Below, piece by piece: positions 37,140-46,087 of a stretch of DNA of 64,000 bases. How positions within the stretch are numbered: position 1 is the stretch's first letter; every line of letters starts with the position of its first letter. A program made the position numbers and the translations under genes. Origin of the DNA: Planctomycetota bacterium (lineage in GTDB: Bacteria; Planctomycetota; UBA1135; UBA2386); NCBI GenBank assembly GCA_020638655.1, contig JACKIC010000007.1:62001-126000 (forward strand), given 5' to 3'. The notes under the pieces were generated by a model that ran no database searches, was not told the DNA's origin, and worked only from the letters and a program-made list of their open reading frames with translations.

Positions 37140-39242
37140 ATGCAGAGCCGCTGGAACGACGAGCACGCCGCCGAATACGAAGAGCGCTACCGCGCCGCAG
37201 GCGTCGACGTGGCGCTGCGCGTCTACACCTCGCGGCTGATCGGCAGCGAGCCCGAGCTGGTGCTGCACGGCGGCGGCAACACGTCGGTCAAGACCACGGT
37301 GCGGGATCTGCTCGGCCGGCCGGTCGAGGTGCTGTGCGTCAAGGGCAGCGGCAGCGACCTCGCCTCGGTCGAGCCGCGCGACCTGCCCGCCGTGCGGCTG
37401 CAGCCGCTGCGCGAACTGCGTGAGCTCGCGGCGCTCGGCGATCGCGCCATGGTCGACGCGGTGCGCGGCGCGCTGTGCGACAGCAGCTCGCCCAACCCGT
37501 CGGTCGAGGCGCTGCTGCACGCGTTCCTGCCGCACAAGTTCGTCGACCACACGCACGCCAACGCGATCCTGGCGATCACCGACCAGCCCGATCCCGAGCG
37601 CCACGTGCGTGAGGTGTTCGGCGACGAGGTCGCGCTGCTGCCGTGGATCATGCCGGGGTTCCCGCTGGCCAAGGCGGTGGCGGCGGCGTTCGAGGCGCAG
37701 CCCGGCGTGCGCGGCGTGGTGCTCGCCAAACACGGGCTGTTCACGTTCGGCGACGACGCGCGCAGCAGCTACGAGGCCACGATCGAGCTCGTCGATCGCG
37801 CCGAGCGCTACCTGCTGCATCGGCTCGGCGGCCCGCCGGCGATGCTGCTCGGCGTGCCCGCGCCGCTGCCGGCCCAGGCGCGGCGGGCGTTGCTCGTGCA
37901 GGCGCTGCCGCTGCTGCGGGGCGCGCTGGCGGCCAGCGTGGAGACGGTCGTCGGTGCGCAGTTCGTGCGCGTGATCGCCGAGGTCCGCAACGACGACGAG
38001 GCAGCGTCGTTCAGCGCGCACCCGCAGGCGCGCGAGCTGTGCAACACCGGCCCGATCACGCCCGACCACGTGATCCGCACCAAGGGGCCGTACCTGTTCC
38101 TGCGCCGCGAGGAGGCCGTCGACGGCGGCCGCGTGCGCAGCGCGGTGGGGGCCTACTGCCGCGCCTACCAGGCCTACTACGACCAGTGCGCGCGCGAGCG
38201 GGCCGGCGGCGTCGAGTTGCCGGCCGAGCCCGTGGTCGTGGTGATCGAAGGCGTCGGTCTGGTCGCGTTCAAACCGCAGCGCAAGGCGGCGCGCATCGCC
38301 GCCGACATCGCCCAGGCGACGCTGCGCGTCAAGGCGACGGCCGCGGCGCTCGAGCGTTACGTGCCGCTCGACGACGCCGACCTCGCCGAGATGGAGTACT
38401 GGCCGCTCGAGCTGGCCAAGCTCGGCAAGGCCGCGGCGCCGCTGCTGCAGGGCCAGGTCGCGCTGGTCACGGGCGCGGCTGGTGCGATCGGCTGCGGCAT
38501 CGTCGAGGCGCTGCTCGCCAACGGTGCGTGCGTCTACGCGACCGACGTCGACGCGGCGCGGCTGGCGACGGCGGCGGCGCGCTGGGGCAGGTTCGCCGGC
38601 AACTTCGCGACGGGCGTCGCCGACCTCTGCGATCCGGCCGCGCTCGACCGCCTCGTCGACGACTGCATCCTGACCTTCGGCGGCGTCGACTGCGTGGTGC
38701 CCAACGCCGGCATCGCCCGCACCGGCCGGCTCGAGGACCTCGACCCGCAGGCGTTCGCCGCGGTGCAGCAGGTCAACAGCCACGCGACGTTCCTGCTGCT
38801 GCAGCGCGTCGGCAGGGACCTGCGGCGCCAGGGCACTGGCGGCAGCATCGTCGTGCAGGCCAGCAAGAACGTGTTCGCGCCGGGGGCCGGCTTCGGCGCC
38901 TACTCGGCCAGCAAGGCCGCGGCGCTGCAGTTGGCGCGCATCGCCGCGCTCGAGTTCGCCGAGTTCGGCGTGTGCGTCAACGCCGTCAACGCCGACGCGG
39001 TGTTCGGCGACGACGACGTGCCCAGCCAGCTGTGGGAGGGCGTCGGTCCCGAACGCATGCAGGCGCGCGGCCTCGACGAGGCCGGGCTGCGCGATTACTA
39101 CCGCAACCGGTCCCTGCTCAAGACGACGGTGCTGCCGCGCCACGTGGGCGAGGCCGTGGTGTTCTTCGCCGCGGGGCGCACGCCGACGACCGGCGCGGTG
39201 TTGCCGGTCGACGGCGGCCTGCCCGAGGCGTTCCCGCGATGA
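37140..39242 (+). CDS. Bifunctional class II aldolase / short-chain dehydrogenase
   Basis: The 700-residue fusion resembles the rhamnulose-1-phosphate aldolase/lactaldehyde (alcohol) dehydrogenase family. Residues 1-420 are a class II aldolase with HGGGNTSVK, KGSGSDLA, FVDHTHANA (metal His pair) and LAKHGLFTFG. Residues about 430-700 are a short-chain dehydrogenase with VTGAAGAIG (NAD-binding), a catalytic Ser in VVQASKN and Tyr-Lys in YSASK. It would split a sugar-1-phosphate and act on the aldehyde. TAGCCT (37093-98) may be its -10. The TGA overlaps the ABC ATPase ATG (ATGA), an unexpected coupling of catabolism and export. Confidence 0.88.
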   Translation: MQSRWNDEHAAEYEERYRAAGVDVALRVYTSRLIGSEPELVLHGGGNTSVKTTVRDLLGRPVEVLCVKGSGSDLASVEPRDLPAVRLQPLRELRELAALGDRAMVDAVRGALCDSSSPNPSVEALLHAFLPHKFVDHTHANAILAITDQPDPERHVREVFGDEVALLPWIMPGFPLAKAVAAAFEAQPGVRGVVLAKHGLFTFGDDARSSYEATIELVDRAERYLLHRLGGPPAMLLGVPAPLPAQARRALLVQALPLLRGALAASVETVVGAQFVRVIAEVRNDDEAASFSAHPQARELCNTGPITPDHVIRTKGPYLFLRREEAVDGGRVRSAVGAYCRAYQAYYDQCARERAGGVELPAEPVVVVIEGVGLVAFKPQRKAARIAADIAQATLRVKATAAALERYVPLDDADLAEMEYWPLELAKLGKAAAPLLQGQVALVTGAAGAIGCGIVEALLANGACVYATDVDAARLATAAARWGRFAGNFATGVADLCDPAALDRLVDDCILTFGGVDCVVPNAGIARTGRLEDLDPQAFAAVQQVNSHATFLLLQRVGRDLRRQGTGGSIVVQASKNVFAPGAGFGAYSASKAAALQLARIAALEFAEFGVCVNAVNADAVFGDDDVPSQLWEGVGPERMQARGLDEAGLRDYYRNRSLLKTTVLPRHVGEAVVFFAAGRTPTTGAVLPVDGGLPEAFPR

Positions 39243-40201
39243 GCGGCGCGGCGGCGTCGCCGGCCATCGAACTGCGCGGCCTGCGCAAGACGTATCGCAA
39301 GGGCAGGCAGACCGTCACCGCGGTCGACGGGCTCGATCTGCGGGTCGAACGCGGCGAGGTGTTCGGTCTGCTCGGCCCCAACGGCGCGGGCAAGACCACC
39401 ACGGTCGAGATCTGCGAGGGCATCACCGCGCCCGACGGCGGGCAGGTGCAGATCCTCGGCCGGCAGTGGCGCACCGGGGTCGACACCGAGATCCGCAGCG
39501 CGATCGGCGTGTGCCTGCAGGAGACGAAGTTCCACGACAAGCAGACCGTGCGCGAGACGCTCGAGCTGTTCGCGGCCCTGTTCGCGCGCGGCCGTTCGGT
39601 CGACGAGGTGCTCGGGCTGGTGTCGCTGCAGGAGAAGGCCGGCGCGCGGCAGAAGGACCTGTCGGGTGGCCAGCGGCAGCGGCTCGCCGTGGCGACCGCG
39701 CTGCTCGGTGCGCCCGAACTGTTGTTCCTCGACGAGCCGACCACGGGGCTCGACCCGCAGTCGCGCCGGCAGTTGTGGGAGGTGGTGCGCGAGTTCCAGC
39801 GCGGCGGCGGCACGGTGTTGCTTACCACGCACTACATGGAGGAGGCGCACCAGCTCTGCGACCGCGTCGCGGTCGTCGACCAGGGCAAGGTGATCGCGCT
39901 CGGCAGCCCCGACGAGCTGATCCGCTCGCTCGGCGCCGCGCACTTCGTCGAGTGCGACGTCGACGACTTCGCCGGCAAGCTCGGCGAGCAGGAGCTGCGC
40001 GCTCTGCCCGGCGTGCAGGCCTGCACGTTCGCGCCGACGCGCGCCGAACTGACCGTGGCCTCGGTGCACACGACGGTGCCGGCACTGCTCGAACTGCTCG
40101 ACGCGCGCGCCGTGGCGCTGCGCGACCTGGCGACGCGCCACGCGACGCTCGAAGACGTGTTCGTGAGCCTCACCGGCCGGCACCTGCGGGAGGGCGCATG
40201 A
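39239..40201 (+). CDS. ABC transporter ATP-binding protein (ABC-2 exporter)
   Basis: The 320-residue ATPase has Walker A GPNGAGKT (46-53), signature LSGGQRQR, Walker B LLFLDEPTTGLD, the H-loop TTHYMEEAHQLCD and a C-terminal extension (about 230-320) typical of drug/O-antigen-type exporters of the DrrA/NodI group. Its ATG and TGA overlap the neighbouring genes (ATGA at both ends), so the aldolase, ATPase and permease form one operon. The exported substrate cannot be assigned. Confidence 0.93.
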   Translation: MSGAAASPAIELRGLRKTYRKGRQTVTAVDGLDLRVERGEVFGLLGPNGAGKTTTVEICEGITAPDGGQVQILGRQWRTGVDTEIRSAIGVCLQETKFHDKQTVRETLELFAALFARGRSVDEVLGLVSLQEKAGARQKDLSGGQRQRLAVATALLGAPELLFLDEPTTGLDPQSRRQLWEVVREFQRGGGTVLLTTHYMEEAHQLCDRVAVVDQGKVIALGSPDELIRSLGAAHFVECDVDDFAGKLGEQELRALPGVQACTFAPTRAELTVASVHTTVPALLELLDARAVALRDLATRHATLEDVFVSLTGRHLREGA

Positions 40202-41241
40202 ACCCGCGCGCGGTGTGGGCGGTCGCGAAGGCGCAGTTCCGCGAGTTCTGGCGCACGCCCGAGGCGGTGTTCTGGACCTACGGGTTCCCGCTGGTGATGA
40301 CCGTCGTGCTGGGCTTCGCGTTCGGCCCCAAACCGCCGGACCCGGTGCCGATCGCGGTCGTGGTCGCCGACCCGGCCGCGGCCGACAGCGATCCGCTCGT
40401 CGCGGTGCTGCGCCACGATGCGCGGCTCTCGGTCGAGGTGCTCGACGCCGCCGCTGCGGACCGCGCGCTGGTGCGCGGCCGTGTCGGCCTGCTCGTGCAC
40501 GGCAGCGTGGCCGAACCGGTGGTGCGCGCCGACCCGACGCGGCCCGAGGCCCAGCTGGCCGGCCTGGTCGTCGCGCGCGCGCTGCGCGATGCGCGCGACG
40601 GCCCCGGCGTGGCGATCGCGCAGGAGGTCGAGGACCGCCCCGGCTCGCGCTACATCGACTTCCTCGTACCCGGCCTGATCGGCCTGAACCTGCTTGGCGC
40701 CGGCATGTGGGGCTTCGGCTTCAACCTGGTGCAGATGCGCACGCAGAACCTGCTGCGGCGGCTGTCGGTCACGCCGCTGACGCGCGGCGAGTTCCTGCTC
40801 GGCTACCTGATGGGTCGCTTCGTGCTGGTGATCCCCGAGGCGATCGTGATCGCGCTGTTCGGCGTGCTGCTGTGGGGCGTGCCGTTCCGCGGCAGCTGGC
40901 TGGCGTTCCTGCTGGTCGTCGCGGTGGGGGGCTTCGCGTTCGCGGGCCTGGGCTGCCTGCTCGCGAGCCGCGCGCGCACCACCGAAGGCGTCGCCGGGCT
41001 CATGAACCTGTGCCAGCTGCCGATGTGGATGCTCGGCGGCGTGTTCTTCGCCAACGAGAACCTGCGCGGCCCGATGCGCTGGGCCGCCGAGGCCCTGCCG
41101 CTGACGCACATCAACCGCGCGCTGCGGGACGTGATGCTCGAGCCGGGCTCGGTGCTCGACATCGCCGTGCCGCTCGCCGGCCTGGGGCTGTTCGCGGCGC
41201 TGTGCTTCGGGCTGGGGCTGCGCCTGTTCCGCTGGCAGTAG
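40198..41241 (+). CDS. ABC-2 type transporter permease
   Basis: The 347-residue membrane protein is the partner of the preceding ATPase. TM helix 1 (about 22-41) is followed by a soluble region (about 45-155) and five further helices from about 160 to 345 (FLVPGLIGLNLLGAGMWGFG, RFVLVIPEAIVIALFGVLLW, WLAFLLVVAVGGFAFAGLG and others). RRLSVTPLTRGEFLLGYL and QLPMWMLGGVFF are classic ABC2_membrane motifs. It most likely forms a homodimer in the inner membrane. Convergent with the M14 peptidase gene (21 nt). Confidence 0.92.
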   Translation: MNPRAVWAVAKAQFREFWRTPEAVFWTYGFPLVMTVVLGFAFGPKPPDPVPIAVVVADPAAADSDPLVAVLRHDARLSVEVLDAAAADRALVRGRVGLLVHGSVAEPVVRADPTRPEAQLAGLVVARALRDARDGPGVAIAQEVEDRPGSRYIDFLVPGLIGLNLLGAGMWGFGFNLVQMRTQNLLRRLSVTPLTRGEFLLGYLMGRFVLVIPEAIVIALFGVLLWGVPFRGSWLAFLLVVAVGGFAFAGLGCLLASRARTTEGVAGLMNLCQLPMWMLGGVFFANENLRGPMRWAAEALPLTHINRALRDVMLEPGSVLDIAVPLAGLGLFAALCFGLGLRLFRWQ

Positions 41242-41262
41242 GCCACGCGGGCGCGGCGCGGC

Positions 41263-42846
41263 TCACTTCGGCAGGGTCGTGAGCCGCAGCACCGGGTAGC
41301 TGTCGGTGGTCGTGGCCTCGAAGAAGTTCCACGACGACAGCGAGTCCTCGCTCTCGGCCTCGAGCAGCTGCGCGGCGAGGCGCGCGAGCGGCTGGCGGGC
41401 GCTGACCAACAGCGCGCCGGTCGGCAGCGTCATGGTCGCCGACGGCTGCCACTCCCCCTCGAGCACCAGCTCCTGGTGGCCCTGGAACGGCCGCTTGGGC
41501 TTGCGCTTCTTGGTGACCACGAAGCGCTGCGCGTCGGCTTGTTGGCCGCTGCGCACCGCCGTGAACACGATGCCGTGGCGCTGCAGCTGCGCAACGACCT
41601 CGGGCGAGGGCTCGAGCACGGCCCAGCCCGCGGGCAGCTGCCTCTGCTTCTTGGCCAAGAAGGCCCGGAACACCGGCATGCGCTCGGGGGTGCCGTCGCC
41701 CTTGCGTTCGTAGCGGCGCGTGCCTTCGCCCTCGGGCTCGTGCGGCACGACCTCGCCGACCAGGATGTCGAGCATCTCGGGCGGCGCGAACGACGTCTCG
41801 CTGCCGAACCACGCGGGCGTCTGCGGCGTCACCAGCCGCGCGTCGGCGTCGGCGCAGGCCTTGGCGACCTCGTCCTTGCGCGCGGCGAGGCTCTGCAGCG
41901 TGGTCAGCACGAACGCGCGGGTCGCGGCGATGCGCGTCGCGAAGTCGCAGTAGCTGTAGGCCTCGCTGAGCACGGCGATGCGGTTGCGCAGGCCGAAGTA
42001 GTTGACGCCGTAGCGGGCGCGGTGGTCGTAGGTGTACCAGCCGCGCGTGCCGGGCGTCGACTCGGGCGCGCCGCCGCCGTCCCAGTCGCGCGTCTCGAAG
42101 TTGCCGTAGTCGAACACCGCGAACGAGTGTTCCTTCTGCATGCGCGCGGTGACGTCGTCGAGCAGCGTGCGCGACAGCTTCGTCAGCGCGCCGTCCATGT
42201 TGGGCGACAGGCACGGCGCGTAGGTCAGGTGGTAGCCGTGGTAGGACCCGTCGGTGGTGTGCAGGTCCATGAACAGGTGCGGATCGACCGTGCGGAACAG
42301 GTCGAGCAGCGCGCGCGTCTCGGGCGCCTCGGCCTTGACGAAGTCGCGGTTGAGGTCGAACCCCTGACCGTTGGGGCGCTGGCCGACGATCGTCGGACCG
42401 TTCTGGCCGGGCCGGTTCTTGGCGCCGACCGCCTCGTTGCCGTCGACGTTGTAGATCGGCAGCAGCCACAGCTCGAACGCGGCCAGCAGCTCCTCGTGCT
42501 GGCCCTCGGCGAACTCGCGCAGCAGCTCCTGCAACGCCTCTTTGCCCTCGACCTCGCCGGCGTGGATGTTGCCGATCACGAGTGCGCGCAGCCGCGGCGT
42601 CTTGGGCGCCTCGGGCAGCGCCACCTTGACCAGCAGCAGCGGCCGGCCCTCGTGGGTCTTGCCCGCGACCGACACCGACAGGCGGTCGCCGTGCGGCAGC
42701 TTGACGACCTCGTCGACGAAGCGCTGCACGTCGGCGAGGCGCGAGGTCTCGGTGAAGTTCGACGCCTCGGGACGGGTCTGCGGGGCGGGGGCCTGTTGCG
42801 CAAACAGGGACACGGCGAACAGCGAGGCGATCAGGAAGCGCGGCAT
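41263..42846 (-). CDS. Secreted M14-family zinc carboxypeptidase-like protein
   Basis: The 527-residue exported protein has a signal peptide (about 1-17). The M14 fold shows the zinc motif H-x-x-E in NIHAGEVEG, a substrate-binding FDLNRDFVK, the third zinc ligand in FMDLHTTDGS, and a later SEAYSY stretch. The C-terminal 170 residues form a separate beta-rich domain. M14 enzymes cut C-terminal residues from peptides or act on peptidoglycan stems; the substrate here is not clear. TAGGAC ends 7 nt before the ATG, fitting the leaderless pattern. Confidence 0.88.
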   Translation of the reverse strand: MPRFLIASLFAVSLFAQQAPAPQTRPEASNFTETSRLADVQRFVDEVVKLPHGDRLSVSVAGKTHEGRPLLLVKVALPEAPKTPRLRALVIGNIHAGEVEGKEALQELLREFAEGQHEELLAAFELWLLPIYNVDGNEAVGAKNRPGQNGPTIVGQRPNGQGFDLNRDFVKAEAPETRALLDLFRTVDPHLFMDLHTTDGSYHGYHLTYAPCLSPNMDGALTKLSRTLLDDVTARMQKEHSFAVFDYGNFETRDWDGGGAPESTPGTRGWYTYDHRARYGVNYFGLRNRIAVLSEAYSYCDFATRIAATRAFVLTTLQSLAARKDEVAKACADADARLVTPQTPAWFGSETSFAPPEMLDILVGEVVPHEPEGEGTRRYERKGDGTPERMPVFRAFLAKKQRQLPAGWAVLEPSPEVVAQLQRHGIVFTAVRSGQQADAQRFVVTKKRKPKRPFQGHQELVLEGEWQPSATMTLPTGALLVSARQPLARLAAQLLEAESEDSLSSWNFFEATTTDSYPVLRLTTLPK

Positions 42847-43027
42847 CGGCGTAGTCCTACGCAGCGGCGCCGCGGCCGGCCAGTGCGTGGCCTACAAACA
42901 GCCTCGCGCGCCACCAACGACGCGGCGCGCCGAAGGGCCGGTGCGCCAGGCACCGGGCATCTTCGTCGCGCCGTTCTCGAGGTCACCCGATCGGGCGACC
43001 CGTTCGGTCTGGCTGGTGAGCCGTGGA

Positions 43028-43402
43028 CTACCAGCGGCCGCGGCCACCGCCGCCACCGCCGCCGCCACCACCGTAGCCGCCGCCGCCACCGCCGCCGCGG
43101 CGACCACCGCCGCCGCCGCCGAAGCCGCCACCGCCACCGCCGCCGCGCGGCTTGCGATCCTCGGCTTCGTTGACGCGCAGCGCGCGGCCGTCGACTTCCT
43201 GGCCGTCCATGGCCTTGATCGCGGCCTGGGCGTCCTCTTCGGATTCCATCTCGACGAACGCGAAGCCGCGCGAGCGGCCGGTGTCGCGGTCCAACATGAT
43301 GCTGACGCTGGCGACCTTGCGGCCGTCCGCCCCGAAGGCGTCCTCCAGCGCGTGTTCGGTCGTCTGGAAGGAGAGATTGCCGACGTAGAGACGCTTACCC
43401 AT
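43028..43402 (-). CDS. Glycine-rich RRM RNA-binding protein
   Basis: The 124-residue protein has one RNA-recognition motif (residues 3-80) with RNP2 LYVGNL and RNP1 RGFAFVEM, followed by a Gly/Arg-rich tail (about 86-124). This is the bacterial Rbp/cold-inducible layout, implicated in RNA chaperoning at low temperature. The ATG at 43402 has GAGGAC about 8 nt upstream. The tail coding region is a low-complexity GGN repeat. A candidate promoter about 250 nt upstream implies a long leader, as in cold-shock genes. Confidence 0.9.
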   Translation of the reverse strand: MGKRLYVGNLSFQTTEHALEDAFGADGRKVASVSIMLDRDTGRSRGFAFVEMESEEDAQAAIKAMDGQEVDGRALRVNEAEDRKPRGGGGGGGFGGGGGGRRGGGGGGGYGGGGGGGGGGRGRW

Positions 43403-43723
43403 GAAACACTGTCCTCGGACCCGGAAACATCGGGAGAGACTCGAGGGGAGGCGAGGGAGGCGAAGGGGAGCGGTGCTCACCGGGCCACGATCGTCGACCT
43501 GTCGAGACCGCGCCGTGCGCGGGTCCATCCAGTCGTGGCACCAACAGAAATTGAACCCTTCCGCGCCGACTGCTGCCAGGACGGGTCTCGGTGCAGATGC
43601 ACCGATTGGAGTCTCGTGCCGCGCGGGGCCGCCAGTGCGGAGGCGCGCCGAGGCCGGGAACTGTAGGCGGGCGCCCGGGCGGCGCAAGCGTGGATCCGCC
43701 CATGTGGAAAGATCCTCGCCGGG
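43403..43723 (-). promoter_or_regulatory. Long leader of the RRM gene with palindrome
   Basis: The 321-nt gap holds no gene. On the minus strand TTGCGC (43687-43682) and TACAGT (43665-43660), 16 nt apart, form a candidate promoter. The leader contains a perfect palindrome TCGGTGCA(43588-95)-GA-TGCACCGA(43598-605), able to form a tight hairpin or bind a dimeric regulator. Confidence 0.4.
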
Positions 43724-45079
43724 TCACCAGCGGGGCTCGACCAGCTGCCGTTCCCAGGCGGCCAGCTCGGCCAGCATCGCCGCCAGGCGCTCGGGCTCGG
43801 CCGCGGCCAGGTCCGTGGTCTCGCCGAGGTCCCGGTCGAGGTCGAACAGCTGCGGCGCGGCGCCCTCCTGGCCGCGAAGGTGCACGAGTTTGTAGCGGCC
43901 GCGGCGCATCGCGACCGGCCCCTTGCTGCCGGCGGTGCGCCAGAACAGGGGTCGCTCCGCGAGCCGGGGGCTGGTGCCTCGGAGCCGCGGCAGCAGATCG
44001 ACGCCGTCGATGTGCCACGCGGGATCGACGGTGCCGCCGGCAGCGGCGACGAACGTCGGCAGCACGTCGAGCAGGATCACGGGGTCGTCGATCACGCCGC
44101 CCTTGCCGATCACGCCGGGCCAGCGCATCGCCATCGGCACGCGCACGCCGCCTTCGTAGACCATGCCCTTGCGGCCGCGCAGCTGGCCGTTGTCGGCGCC
44201 GGTCTGGGTCTGGCCGCCGTTGTCGTTGCTGAACACGACCAGCGTGTCGTCGCGCAGGCCGGCGGCGTCGATCGCGTCGAGCACGGCGCCGACGGCGCGG
44301 TCGAGCCCGACGAGCAGGCCGAGGTTGTTGCGGCGCTGCTTGCGGATCGCTTCGGGCACGACCGCGAGGTCACCCTCGGCCGGTTCGAGCGGGCCGTGCG
44401 TCGCGGTGAAGCAGACCATCAGCACGAACGGCTGCTCGCGGTGCTCGCGCACGAACTGCGTCGCGGCGTCGCCGAGCCGCGCGGTGACGTGGCCCCCCTC
44501 GGGCAGCGGTGTGCCGTTGCGCTGGATCACCTTGTGCGGCGTCGGCTTCGCCATCGGCAGGTAGCTGCGCGAGCCCTGCAGCAGACCGTAGAACAGCTCG
44601 TAGCCGCGCCGGTTGGGGTGGTACTCGGCCGGGTAGCCAAGGTGCCACTTGCCGACCAGCGCGGTGTCGTAGTCGAGCGCGGCCAGGCGATCGCCGATCG
44701 TGCGTTCCTCGAGCGCCATGCCGCCGGCCATGTAGCCCGCGGGGATGTTCTTCTCGTGGCCGAAGCGCTGCTGGTAGCGCCCGGTCTGCAGGCCTGCGCG
44801 CGACGGCGAACACACCGCGCCGCTGACGTAGGCGCTGGGGAAACGCGCGCCGTCCGCGGCGATCGAGTCGATGCGCGGCGTCAGCACACGCGCGTCGGCG
44901 GCGCATCCGGGCTGGAAGCCGAAGTCGGCCCAGCCGGCGTCGTCGGCGAGCAGCAGCACGAGGTTGGGCGGGCGCTGCGGCGCGGGACGCGCCGATGGCG
45001 TTGGGGGCTGCGGCTCCTGTTGCGCGGCGACGCAGGCGATCAGGAGGCTGGCGACGAGGGCGATTCGCGGGGAGTGCAC
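43724..45079 (-). CDS. Secreted S1-family sulfatase (second)
   Basis: The 451-residue sulfatase has a signal peptide (about 1-19), NLVLLLADDAGWADFG with the metal Asp pair, and the canonical formylglycine site CSPSR (Cys90) followed by AGLQTGR. GKWHLG and FSNDNGGQTQTGADNG complete the active site. Unlike the sulfatase at 10973 it uses CxPSR and has no C-terminal extension. The GTG at 45079 follows TACCCT by 6 nt on the minus strand. It is divergent from the thioredoxin-like candidate selenoprotein (77 nt). The sulfated substrate is unknown. Confidence 0.92.
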   Translation of the reverse strand: MHSPRIALVASLLIACVAAQQEPQPPTPSARPAPQRPPNLVLLLADDAGWADFGFQPGCAADARVLTPRIDSIAADGARFPSAYVSGAVCSPSRAGLQTGRYQQRFGHEKNIPAGYMAGGMALEERTIGDRLAALDYDTALVGKWHLGYPAEYHPNRRGYELFYGLLQGSRSYLPMAKPTPHKVIQRNGTPLPEGGHVTARLGDAATQFVREHREQPFVLMVCFTATHGPLEPAEGDLAVVPEAIRKQRRNNLGLLVGLDRAVGAVLDAIDAAGLRDDTLVVFSNDNGGQTQTGADNGQLRGRKGMVYEGGVRVPMAMRWPGVIGKGGVIDDPVILLDVLPTFVAAAGGTVDPAWHIDGVDLLPRLRGTSPRLAERPLFWRTAGSKGPVAMRRGRYKLVHLRGQEGAAPQLFDLDRDLGETTDLAAAEPERLAAMLAELAAWERQLVEPRW

Positions 45080-45156
45080 CGGCGCAGGGTATCCGGCTGC
45101 CGCGGCTGCGGTAGCATGCCGTGCCGGCCGCGACCGCGGCTTCGAGGAGTCGGAAC

Positions 45157-46065
45157 ATGACCAGATCGATCGCTCTCGGCAGCGCCGTGCTGCTGCTGGC
45201 GACGACCGCATGGGCGCAGCAGCCCGTGCCGGCCGTCGGTCACAAGCCCAAGGCAGAACTGCCCGAACACGTCACCCAGGCGCTCGACGCGGCGCACCAC
45301 AAGAACAAGCGAACGCTGCTCGCGTTCCTCGGCGAGGACGAGGCCTCGACGAAGCTCGGTGCGTTGCTGAAGAAGGACCGCAAGCTCGCGCACGAGCTGC
45401 TCTACGAATTCGTGGTCGTGACGATGCCGGTCACCGACGCGGTCAGCGCGCGCGCCTTTTCGATCGACCTGGGCCGCGACCTGCCGGCGCTGGTGGTGAC
45501 CGATGACGAAGCCAAACCGCTCGCGACGCTGCGCAACGGCGACCTCGTCGTGGACGACGCGGTGATCGCCGGTGCCGCGCTGGTCGAGAAGTTCACCCCG
45601 CTGCACTGCAAGCCGCTCGACGGCCAGAAGGTGTTCGACGCGGCGCTCGCGACCGCCAAGAAGGACGGCAAGCGCCTGTTCGTGCACTTCGACGCGCCCT
45701 GGTGAGGCTGGTGCAAAGTGCTCGAGGAGTTCCTCGCGCGACCCAAGGTGCAAGAGCGCATGGCCAAGGACTTCGTCGATCTCGTGATCGACACCGACCG
45801 CATGACCCACGGTCAGGAGATCTACGACAAGCTCAAGGCGGGCCGCAAAGGCGGGTTGCCATGGCTGATCGTGCTCGACGGCGACGGCAAGGAGCTGATC
45901 ACGGGAGTCGGGCCCGGCGGCAACATCGGCGCGCCGGTGCAGCCCGAGGAGTGCGCCTGGTTCGTCGAGATGCTGAACAAGACCAAGGTGCGGCTCACCG
46001 ACGCCGACGTCGCGGTGATCGCCCAGGAGCTCGAGATCCACGCCAAGCCGAAGCGGCGCAAGTAG
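45157..46065 (+). CDS. Secreted thioredoxin-like candidate selenoprotein (Sec183)
   Basis: Reading through UGA 45703-45705 gives 302 residues: a signal peptide (about 1-21), an N-terminal thioredoxin-like domain without a redox motif (about 40-150), and a C-terminal thioredoxin domain (about 160-290). The active site reads FDAPW-U-G-W-C-K-V-L-E, against the usual APWCGWCKxLE, so Sec183 replaces the nucleophilic Cys and Cys186 is kept. Homology continues past the UGA (LPWLIVLDGDGKELI) to TAG at 46063. GAGGAG lies 7 nt before the ATG. A stem-loop with loop AGUU follows 22 nt after the UGA. It would act in periplasmic thiol-disulfide exchange. Conventional callers would split it at 45705. Confidence 0.85.
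45719..45740 (+). promoter_or_regulatory. Candidate bacterial SECIS stem-loop (thioredoxin-like gene)
   Basis: CGAGG (45723-27) pairs with CCTCG (45732-36) around loop AGTT (45728-31). Beyond a T/C mismatch (45722/45737) the stem continues with C21-G38, G20-C39 and a T19-G40 wobble. The loop starts 22 nt after the UGA, has G second, and is identical to the loop after the other UGA codon. Confidence 0.62.
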
Positions 46066-46081
46066 CCGCTGCGGCAGCGGC
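46065..46081. terminator. Short bidirectional hairpin between convergent genes
   Basis: GCCGCTG (46065-71) pairs perfectly with CAGCGGC (46075-81) around a 3-nt loop, starting on the last base of the TAG stop of the thioredoxin-like gene and ending 7 nt from the stop of the opposing DUF1801 gene. Confidence 0.55.
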
Positions 46082-46087
46082 GCGCGT

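Noticed and set aside
43029..43145. GC-rich short repeats as a possible CRISPR or satellite
   Set aside because: They are glycine codons of the RRM protein tail; there are no spacers or regular repeat units.
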